The position numbers were made by a program, and so were the translations under genes. Positions 19,501-27,002 of a stretch of 35,719 bases of DNA are shown in pieces; the first letter of the stretch is position 1, and each line of letters opens with the position of its first letter. Source of the DNA: a bacterium (lineage in GTDB: Bacteria > Patescibacteriota > Minisyncoccia > CAIUEV01); contig JAJYBC010000005.1 of assembly GCA_021779255.1 (NCBI GenBank), forward strand, positions 1-35,719, read 5' to 3'. The notes beneath the pieces were generated by a model. That model made no database searches. It worked only from the letters and a program-made list of their open reading frames with translations, and had not been told where the DNA came from.

Positions 19501-19725
19501 ATGAATAAAAACAACGACGACATAAGAAAAAAGTTTGGGAGGAGAGTTAGAGAGCTTCGTTTAGAGAAGAGCATTACCTCTCAAATGGATTTAGCAAACA
19601 AGGCACAGCTAGACCGCACTTATGTTGGAGGGATAGAAAGAGGCGAAAGGAACGTTGGATTGAAAAATATAGAAAAAATAGCCAAAACTCTTGATGTAAA
19701 AATCGAAGAACTGTTCAAGTTATAA
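19501..19725 (+). CDS. XRE-family HTH regulator (R-M controller C-protein-like)
   Basis: 74 aa; FGRRVRELRLEKSITSQMDLANKAQLDRTYVGGIERGERNVGLKNIEKIAKTLDVKIEELF. Confidence 0.88.
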   Translation: MNKNNDDIRKKFGRRVRELRLEKSITSQMDLANKAQLDRTYVGGIERGERNVGLKNIEKIAKTLDVKIEELFKL

Positions 19726-19749
19726 ATTTTTAAACAGACTTTAAAGCTC

Positions 19750-19773
19750 AAAGCTCCTTTTAGGGGCTTTTTT
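19750..19773 (+). terminator. Intrinsic terminator
   Basis: AAAGCTCC-TTTTA-GGGGCTTT followed by a T-run. Confidence 0.75.
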
Positions 19774-19845
19774 AAATTTTAAAAGATTGATTTTTTAGTA
19801 TTTTTCAGGGTAAAATGAAGAAAATTACAATGACAATTATTCAAT

Positions 19846-22416
19846 ATGAACGAAACAATAATTTTATCATCAGAAAGAGCAAAAAAATTCGGTATTATAG
19901 CCAATAAATCTTCCAAAAATGAAGAAATTAAATTTGAATTTAAATCAATTAAAGACGACAAAAATAAAATTACGGTAACAATAAAAATAGAAAAAAACGA
20001 TAGAAAAATCCAGAAAAATCTTCTATACTACTTAAGAAATATCACCCCACACCAAGCAACGTTTATAGGTTGGGCTTTTATTCTTTTAGACGATTTTTCG
20101 AATAAGAAAAACTATAGAAAAAAAGCAAAAAAGTTTTTAGATGTTGCTATAAAGGACGAAAAAGATAGGTTATGGGATAGGAAAAAATTTTCCTGTTTAC
20201 CATATTTTCTTCTAGCAAAACACAATTTGACAGACTGGCACGAAGATAGAATAAGAATGGCATTGTATGACGCTATTAGATGTGACGATTTGTTTCCAGA
20301 TTTTTTTAGAATTTTGTTAAGATTTGAGGATAACAGAATACGTAAATTAGGTATTGTAAAAAAAGCACTTAAAAGTTTTCCTAAAGATGAGTTCTTTATT
20401 GACCAAATTGCCGAGAATTTATTAGAAGACAGAAAATATAAAGAGTGTGAAAAATTTATTTTAAAACAAAGAAAATTTATTAGCGAAAGGCTTTGGATAG
20501 GTTATGAACATTTGCGATTTACCTTTTTCAAAACACTCTTAAAGCTTAAAAAATTTGATGAAGCTGAAAAGCTAGTAAAAACAAAAATTATACAAAGTGA
20601 AACCTTCACAGCATTTTTGTTGGGATTACTGAACTACAAAAAATGTAGATATAAGAAAGCCATTAATTATTTTTATAGAACTATCCAAGGAAACATATTT
20701 GGTAATATAGACGAAGTAAGAGCTAGTTTCTACTATTTACTTGGTTGTTTTATTAAAATTGGTGATTTTCGTAAAATTAAAGAGATAGTCGAAGAATTTT
20801 CACTTATTTCTGATGAGTTTGAGATTTATATTCCTTTTTCTTTTTCTTACAGAAAAGATGCAGAAAACATATTGAGAGAAACACTAAATTCTTCCTTAGA
20901 CGACCTAGTAAAAGCAAAAATAAAGGGCTTATTGGCATACGTCTTACATCAGAAGTTACCAGATGCAGAAGAAGAAAGCGAGAGGAATCTTACAAATAAA
21001 GAAAAAGTAATTTTGAAAGAAGGAATAAAACTTGTAAAAAAAGCTTTGATTTTTTATCCTAAAAGTAGTTTCTTTAATACAATTTATTCAAACTTTCTTT
21101 TTCTTAAAAAGGATTATGACGAAGCAATGAGATACAATATAAAAACTTTAGATAGAAATGAAAACAAAAACGATGATATTACTTGTTCCCCTTGCATTAA
21201 CCTTAGCTATTGCTCGGATTATTTTTTGAACAGTTATGCGGATAATTTGAAAGAAGCAATTGGAAATTCAAGCACTTTGACTTCTGCTTATATTACTGAG
21301 AATTTCGTTTGGGATATTGGATATTTATGGAGAAGAAAAAATTATTTTGCAATCGCTAATTTATACAATTTTTTGGAATCAGAGCCAGATTTTAATCTAT
21401 TGTACATTGAAAAGTTGAGTAAATCATATAGGATTGACGACGGAAGTTTATTTGAGATAGCTTACTCTCTTGGAAAACAGGGTTATGAAGAACAAGCGAA
21501 GTACATTTATGAAGAACTTCGCAAAATATATAAAGAGTCTTCGGCAGTTCTAAATAATCTCTCTTTAATATACGAGAAAGAAAACAATTATAAAAAAGCT
21601 ATAGAACTGATAAAAAAAGCAAAAAAAATAGCTGGTTCTTCAGATAAAATTGTGAGTAGAAATTATGAGAGAATTATATTTAATCCAGAAAAGAGTAATA
21701 AAAATACCGTAAACGAAAAAGATTTGAAAAAAGATTTTATTGAAAAAGAAACTAAAAGTGAAAATTTAGATTATACAGATACTGCTACTAGAAAAGCTTG
21801 GGAGAAAAAATGGGATGTGCTTCAGTCAATATGGATTGTTTATGAGAGCAACAATAAACCAGATAATTTACTGATAGCTGAGACAAAATTAGAAATCAAA
21901 GATAGAACAGCTTCTGAAATTGCTGGCATATTGAATGGTCTCAAAAAAGAAGACTGCTTCAATTGGAACAAAAAGACAAATTACAGTATAGATAAAATAA
22001 ATCATAAAAAACTTGAAAATATCTACATAAAAACAGGTCTGGTCTACAACAAACTTGCGAAAGTTTATCAAGAAATGACAATAGGCAAAGAAAAAAACAA
22101 CGAAACAGAAACACACAAAATTGAGATTGTTGGTGGTAAAATAGAGGTTGAGGGTCTAAAAGAAGGGTTAAAAGTTATTACTCACTCCAAAAAAGAAGAT
22201 AACAAACTGAAATTTCCTTATAAACTTCCCGCAGGAACACATTGGAAAAATATAGCAATTAAATTTTTAGACGATGAAAATGTTTATATTGAAATAAAGC
22301 AATTTAAACACAATACAAACTTCAAAGAAATGGGATTTGTTGGCAAAGGAAATAATCCAAATCCAAGTGAAGCGTGGGAATTTCTAAAAGTATTAGCTAA
22401 ACTCAACGGGAATTGA
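19846..22416 (+). CDS. Large TPR-repeat protein of unknown function with a distinct C-terminal domain
   Basis: 856 aa; TPR-like helices (e.g. SSAVLNNLSLIYEKENNYKKAIELIKKAKKIAG); C-terminal LPAGTHWKNIAIKFLDDENVYIEIKQFKHNTNFKEMGF...SEAWEFLKVLAKL. Confidence 0.75.
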   Translation: MNETIILSSERAKKFGIIANKSSKNEEIKFEFKSIKDDKNKITVTIKIEKNDRKIQKNLLYYLRNITPHQATFIGWAFILLDDFSNKKNYRKKAKKFLDVAIKDEKDRLWDRKKFSCLPYFLLAKHNLTDWHEDRIRMALYDAIRCDDLFPDFFRILLRFEDNRIRKLGIVKKALKSFPKDEFFIDQIAENLLEDRKYKECEKFILKQRKFISERLWIGYEHLRFTFFKTLLKLKKFDEAEKLVKTKIIQSETFTAFLLGLLNYKKCRYKKAINYFYRTIQGNIFGNIDEVRASFYYLLGCFIKIGDFRKIKEIVEEFSLISDEFEIYIPFSFSYRKDAENILRETLNSSLDDLVKAKIKGLLAYVLHQKLPDAEEESERNLTNKEKVILKEGIKLVKKALIFYPKSSFFNTIYSNFLFLKKDYDEAMRYNIKTLDRNENKNDDITCSPCINLSYCSDYFLNSYADNLKEAIGNSSTLTSAYITENFVWDIGYLWRRKNYFAIANLYNFLESEPDFNLLYIEKLSKSYRIDDGSLFEIAYSLGKQGYEEQAKYIYEELRKIYKESSAVLNNLSLIYEKENNYKKAIELIKKAKKIAGSSDKIVSRNYERIIFNPEKSNKNTVNEKDLKKDFIEKETKSENLDYTDTATRKAWEKKWDVLQSIWIVYESNNKPDNLLIAETKLEIKDRTASEIAGILNGLKKEDCFNWNKKTNYSIDKINHKKLENIYIKTGLVYNKLAKVYQEMTIGKEKNNETETHKIEIVGGKIEVEGLKEGLKVITHSKKEDNKLKFPYKLPAGTHWKNIAIKFLDDENVYIEIKQFKHNTNFKEMGFVGKGNNPNPSEAWEFLKVLAKLNGN

Positions 22417-22685
22417 ATATCAAAGATAAAGAGGCACGAGATAAATACAAAAAGCAAAAGGAGTTCTTGACAAGTGGACTCCAGAATTATTTTTCATTGG
22501 ATTATGACCCATTTTACCCATATTCTTCATCTTCAGAGAAAATTGGTAATTCCTATAAAATAAAACTTATTTTAATACCACCGACGACAAAGAATAAAAT
22601 AAATACCAGAGAAGAAGACGACAATGATGATAAATGGGGAACAAAAGAGTATTTAGATGAACAAACTCCACAAGTGTTTGAATAA
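22413..22685 (+). CDS. Hypothetical 90-aa protein, possibly coupled to the TPR gene
   Basis: TTG start overlaps the stop of the upstream gene by 4 nt; no competing ORF. Confidence 0.5.
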   Translation: MNIKDKEARDKYKKQKEFLTSGLQNYFSLDYDPFYPYSSSSEKIGNSYKIKLILIPPTTKNKINTREEDDNDDKWGTKEYLDEQTPQVFE

Positions 22686-22730
22686 TTGTAGCGAAATTTG
22701 TTTTTAGTATTAGCTATTTCTGATTTTTAT

Positions 22731-22758
22731 AAAACTCCTATTTTACGGGAGTTTTTTT
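22731..22758 (+). terminator. Intrinsic terminator
   Basis: AAAACTCC...GGGAGTTTTTTT hairpin with T-tract. Confidence 0.75.
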
Positions 22759-22792
22759 GTTTTTCTCTACTTCAGCGTGAAATTCGCCATTG

Positions 22793-22812
22793 ATGGTTAG
22801 AAGCATAACCAT
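22793..22812. repeat. Short inverted repeat upstream of the 22825 CDS
   Basis: ATGGTTA-GAAGCA-TAACCAT. Confidence 0.5.
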
Positions 22813-22824
22813 TAAAAAAATTAT

Positions 22825-23109
22825 ATGACAAAAAATGGCAACCAAGAAGAAAGGGGTCGGATTTCTTCTGACAATTATCAAGACTTTATGACCACTTTTG
22901 ATTTAGGCTGTTCGGCTGTTCTAGTGAGCAGTGGCTTTGAACTTGTCTCACTCGACAAATCAAATCCCAAAAAAGTTCAGTTTGTCTTTCGCCGAGAAAT
23001 AGGGATAGAAAGGGTCGTAGACGATTACTGGTCTGACCGACTAGAAGTTAAGGCGAGAACTTTCTTTGATAACGTGAAGATGCTTAAAAATCGCATTTAT
23101 AGCGAATAA
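22825..23109 (+). CDS. Small protein resembling DUF5659
   Basis: TFDLGCSAVLVSSGFELVSLDKSNPKKVQFVF pattern; family name recalled, not searched. Confidence 0.6.
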   Translation: MTKNGNQEERGRISSDNYQDFMTTFDLGCSAVLVSSGFELVSLDKSNPKKVQFVFRREIGIERVVDDYWSDRLEVKARTFFDNVKMLKNRIYSE

Positions 23110-23113
23110 ACAA

Positions 23114-23302
23114 ATGATTTCAGAAACCGCTCTACAAGATTTTAAGAAAATGTATTTAGAAGAGTTTGGAAATGAGATTTCTGATGAGAAAGCTATGGAA
23201 CTAGGTACAAATCTCTTAACACTTTTTCATCATATCTACCGCCCAGTGAAAAAAGACTGGGTTAGGGAAGTTTCTGACGAAGAGAAACTTAATAAAATCT
23301 AA
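23114..23302 (+). CDS. Hypothetical 62-aa protein
   Basis: Compact ORF between DUF5659-like and primase genes, same strand. Confidence 0.55.
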   Translation: MISETALQDFKKMYLEEFGNEISDEKAMELGTNLLTLFHHIYRPVKKDWVREVSDEEKLNKI

Positions 23303-23312
23303 CATTATAATT

Positions 23313-25520
23313 ATGCAAACATTACAAACAATTACCCCAAAAGAGTATTTAACACGAAAAGGTATCGGCTTTCGCGAGAGTGGAAAAGAACTAATAGCGA
23401 AGTGTTTATTTAACGGATGTGATAGAGATAGCCAAAGCAATGAAGCTCACCTTTATTTTGATGCTGAAACGGGTCAATACGAGTGCAAGAAGTGTGGAGA
23501 AAGAGGCAACCTCGTAACTCTTGCCAAACACTTTGACGACGGCATACAGGAGATTGCTCTTAATCCTATAATACCTGTAAAAAATCCACGAAAATCCACG
23601 AAATTTGACCCAGAGCAAGTTGAAAGATGCCATCAAGCACTTACCCCTAGCATACGCCAGTATTTGAACACCAGAGGCATTTCTGACGCAATCATAGACG
23701 AATATAAACTCGGCTGGGGCACTTTTTATGGAAAGTGGTGGATTACTATACCGATAAAGGATATTTATGGAACATTTCAGTTTTTAAAACTAAGACAAGA
23801 CCCCGATGCTGGGAATGATAAAATTACTTATCCAAAAGGAATAGAAGCTCAAATTTATGGCTGGGATATACTATCTGACGATAACAACAAGATTGTAATT
23901 TGTGAGGGTGAATTGGACAGATTAGCTCTACTCTCAAAAAATATACTTTCAATTACCTCTACACACGGAGCAATGACATTTAAACAAGAATGGTGCGAAA
24001 AAATAGGAAAAGGAAAGAAAATTTATATTTGTTTTGATAATGATGACACTGGTAAGAAAGGAGCGGAGAGGGTCGCAAAAATGGTGGAAAATGGCGGAAA
24101 TGAGACATACATAATTACACTTCCACAAGAAGTTGGTGAGGGTGGCGATATTACTAATTATTTTGTGAAGCTCAGTGGCAACCCCGACGATTTGTTTAGC
24201 AAATATGCAAAAGAATATCCAGAGAGAATTGATATTTCACAGTTTGAACCCCTTTCCTCACAAGATTTGGTCGACATATTGGGATTAACAATAAAACAAG
24301 ACGAGGAAAATAAAGTTGTAACCTTCCTTTGTGAAATATCTGCATTTACAGACAATGCACAATTCAATATTAGTTATAACGCCCCCTCTTCTACTGGTAA
24401 AAGTTATATTCCTACTGAAGTTGCCCGTTTATTTCCAGAGGAAGACGTAATAGAACTTGCATATTGTAGTCCTACGGCATTTTTCCACGATGTTGGAGAA
24501 TACAATAAAGAATTGCAAGGCTATCTCGTTGATTTATCCCGTAAAATACTTATTTTCTTAGACCAGCCACACAATGAATTACTAGCAAGATTAAGACCTC
24601 TTCTCTCACACGATAAAAAGCAAATAACGCTTAAGATAACTGACAAAACGCAGAAATTTGGTTTGAAGACGAAAAACATTTTACTTAGAGGATACCCAGC
24701 TGTTATTTTTTGTACTGCGGGATTACGGATTGATGAACAAGAAGCTACGAGGTTTTTACTGTTAAGCCCAGAAGTCAATCAGGAGAAAATCAGGCAAGGA
24801 ATTTTGGAAAGTATTAAAAAGGAGGCAGACGCCGAGAGTTACAAAAATTGGCTTGAGGAGAACCCCGAAAGAAAACTCCTTAAAGAACGCGTACGGGCAA
24901 TAAAACTAGAAGGTATACAAGAGGTTAAGATTGATAACTATAAAGAAGTAGTTGAGAGATTTTTAAGTGAGAACAAGGTGCTTAAACCCAGACACCAGCG
25001 AGACATTAAACGCCTAACTTCACTCATTAAATCCTTTGCCCTGATAAATCTTTGGTGGAGAGAAAAGGACGAAACAACGATTGTTGCTAATCAAGACGAC
25101 ATTGAACAAGCATTTAGGGTTTGGGAAGTCATATCCATTAGCCAAGAACTAAATCTGCCACCTTACATCTTTAATCTATATCAGGAAGTTATATTGAAGG
25201 CATGGAATGAAAAAAATGGCAATAGAAATGAGGATTTTGCACAAGCAACAGGACTACTTGGTCTATCAAGACAAGAACTTTTTCAAAAACATTTTGAAGT
25301 ATATGGACGGATGCTGGATACAAATCAGCTACGCCAACAAATTTTGCCAATGCTAGAAACGGCTGGTCTTATAGTACAAGAACCAGACCAAAACGATAAG
25401 CGGAAAATTTTAATTTATCCTACGGCACTATTTAACGCCTCTAATAACCAAAAAGACAATGAGGTAATAAACAATAGTGTAATAGAGGGTGGGGTAAATT
25501 TAGATTTAGGAGTTTTTTGA
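23313..25520 (+). CDS. CHC2 zinc-finger / TOPRIM primase fused to a P-loop ATPase-like domain
   Basis: Zinc finger CLFNGC...YECKKCGERGNLVTLAK; TOPRIM IVICEGELDRLAL...IYICFDNDDTGKKGAERV; P-loop NAPSSTGKSY and KILIFLDQPH. Confidence 0.85.
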   Translation: MQTLQTITPKEYLTRKGIGFRESGKELIAKCLFNGCDRDSQSNEAHLYFDAETGQYECKKCGERGNLVTLAKHFDDGIQEIALNPIIPVKNPRKSTKFDPEQVERCHQALTPSIRQYLNTRGISDAIIDEYKLGWGTFYGKWWITIPIKDIYGTFQFLKLRQDPDAGNDKITYPKGIEAQIYGWDILSDDNNKIVICEGELDRLALLSKNILSITSTHGAMTFKQEWCEKIGKGKKIYICFDNDDTGKKGAERVAKMVENGGNETYIITLPQEVGEGGDITNYFVKLSGNPDDLFSKYAKEYPERIDISQFEPLSSQDLVDILGLTIKQDEENKVVTFLCEISAFTDNAQFNISYNAPSSTGKSYIPTEVARLFPEEDVIELAYCSPTAFFHDVGEYNKELQGYLVDLSRKILIFLDQPHNELLARLRPLLSHDKKQITLKITDKTQKFGLKTKNILLRGYPAVIFCTAGLRIDEQEATRFLLLSPEVNQEKIRQGILESIKKEADAESYKNWLEENPERKLLKERVRAIKLEGIQEVKIDNYKEVVERFLSENKVLKPRHQRDIKRLTSLIKSFALINLWWREKDETTIVANQDDIEQAFRVWEVISISQELNLPPYIFNLYQEVILKAWNEKNGNRNEDFAQATGLLGLSRQELFQKHFEVYGRMLDTNQLRQQILPMLETAGLIVQEPDQNDKRKILIYPTALFNASNNQKDNEVINNSVIEGGVNLDLGVF

Positions 25521-25549
25521 CACTATAAAAAGACCTTTAATCATAATCT

Positions 25550-26065
25550 ATGAGTCAAATATCACAAAAACAGCTAGAAGCGAACCGTAAAAACGCTAAA
25601 CTTGGCGGTGTAAAAACAGAGGAAGGAAAAATAATAAGCAAATATAATGCATTAAAACACGGTTTATTAAGCAAAGAGGTTCTACTGGAAGGAGAAGATG
25701 AAAAAGCTCTCATTGATTTTGGGGGGAAATTACGATTAGAGTTAAACCCAAAAACAGAGTTTGAACTGTTATTAGTTGATAGGATTGTGGCAAATTCGTG
25801 GAGATTAAGAAGGGTGATACAAATTGAAGTAGAAATGATAAAGGATGACTGCAAAGATAGCCTTGGAGAAACAAAGGGGTTGGGCGAAGCCTTCAGTTAC
25901 GATTTTGCAAATTATGACACCTACGGTAAGCTACTCCGCTACGAAACTGGCATTGAGCGTGGAATTTACAAAGCTCTACACGAGTTACAACGTATCCAAT
26001 CAACTAGAATGGGAGAAAAACCAGTTACTCCATTGGCAATTGACATTGATGTCTCAAAAGATTAA
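25550..26065 (+). CDS. Conserved hypothetical of mobile-element type
   Basis: QLEANRKNAKLGGVKTEEGKIISKYNALKHGLLSKEVLL pattern is common in mobile-element-associated hypotheticals. Confidence 0.65.
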   Translation: MSQISQKQLEANRKNAKLGGVKTEEGKIISKYNALKHGLLSKEVLLEGEDEKALIDFGGKLRLELNPKTEFELLLVDRIVANSWRLRRVIQIEVEMIKDDCKDSLGETKGLGEAFSYDFANYDTYGKLLRYETGIERGIYKALHELQRIQSTRMGEKPVTPLAIDIDVSKD

Positions 26066-26200
26066 AAATGGGTTCGTTTCGCAAAATTAACTGCTTTCTA
26101 GTTTTTTTAAAAAAGCTATTTTTATGTTTATTTATCATTACAAACACCTATTTCATTAAAATCAATCCTTAATGATTTCGGCGGTTTTTAAAGAAAAAAT

Positions 26201-26818
26201 ATGGCAAAGCAAGAAGCAGAATGGAGTAATCGTTTAAGTATCTTTTGGCTAAAGAAATATGGATATTTAGATAAAGATTATTCTTTCAAATCAGGTGGCA
26301 TCAAGTGGACTTATGGGCTAAGTGAAAATCAAAGCAGTATAGGATTTACTGTTACGAGAGAAGATTGGAAAACTCCTGAAGAAAAAACTTTTATCGAGCT
26401 ATCCTACTCACATACCAACAGAGAAAGTGGAGAGAAGGAAGACATAAAACACAAGATTGAACTTGCCACAACGCCTTGCAATCTTGGCGGTGTTAGATAT
26501 TGGTTTATATGTCCGCTTTGGAAAAAGGGGCAATATTGTGGCAAACGTGTTGGAGTCTTATATGGCATTGGTAAATATTTCGGATGTCGCCATTGTGGAG
26601 AAATTGCTTATGCCTCTCAAATGAAAAGTGGCAGATTTAGAGGAGGCTCAATATCAATCCCAGATATAGAGAGATTGGAGAAAGAGATAAAACGCCATTA
26701 TTACAAAGGTAAACCGACAAGAAAGCATCTGCGACTTGTCAAAATGAACAATAAGTTTAACCGAGATTTTATACTGATGGTGTCATATTTGGATAAACGG
26801 CTCGGTCGGTCAATTTAG
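26201..26818 (+). CDS. Putative zinc-ribbon protein
   Basis: CPLWKKGQYCGKRVGVLYGIGKYFGCRHCGEIAYASQ: two Cys pairs typical of a zinc ribbon. Confidence 0.65.
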   Translation: MAKQEAEWSNRLSIFWLKKYGYLDKDYSFKSGGIKWTYGLSENQSSIGFTVTREDWKTPEEKTFIELSYSHTNRESGEKEDIKHKIELATTPCNLGGVRYWFICPLWKKGQYCGKRVGVLYGIGKYFGCRHCGEIAYASQMKSGRFRGGSISIPDIERLEKEIKRHYYKGKPTRKHLRLVKMNNKFNRDFILMVSYLDKRLGRSI

Positions 26819-26843
26819 CTCCTTTATAAGCACAAGAAATAGT

Positions 26844-26872
26844 TTGCGAACTTTCATAAATAGCTTTATTAT
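26844..26872 (+). promoter_or_regulatory. Putative sigma-70 promoter for the recombinase leader
   Basis: TTGCGA (26844-26849)-17 nt-TATTAT (26867-26872); predicted +1 near 26879. Confidence 0.6.
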
Positions 26873-26878
26873 ACTCGT

Positions 26879-26995
26879 GTAGCCCAAAGTCGCAAAAATC
26901 CGTGAGTTTTTATTTGGTTTCTGTCCTTGAAAGGACGGTTTGCCAGAAGCCATCCTCACGGAGAAGCGACTGGGCTACCAAACCGTCCTTTTAAT
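26879..26995 (+). ncRNA. Candidate structured leader RNA / riboregulator upstream of the serine recombinase
   Basis: Nested helices GTAGCCCA/TGGGCTAC, GTCGC/GCGAC, TCCGTGAG/CTCACGGA, TGGTTTCTG/CAGAAGCCA, plus a competing 13-bp AAAGGACGGTTTG/CAAACCGTCCTTT helix. Confidence 0.6.
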
Positions 26996-27002
26996 TATAT
27001 CT

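Noticed and set aside
26940-27002. TTG-initiated N-terminal extension of the recombinase (MPEAILTEKRLGYQTVLLIIS)
   Set aside because: These codons lie within the structured leader; resolvase homology starts right after ATG 27003 (KKDTTEIKYILYCRKSTENED).
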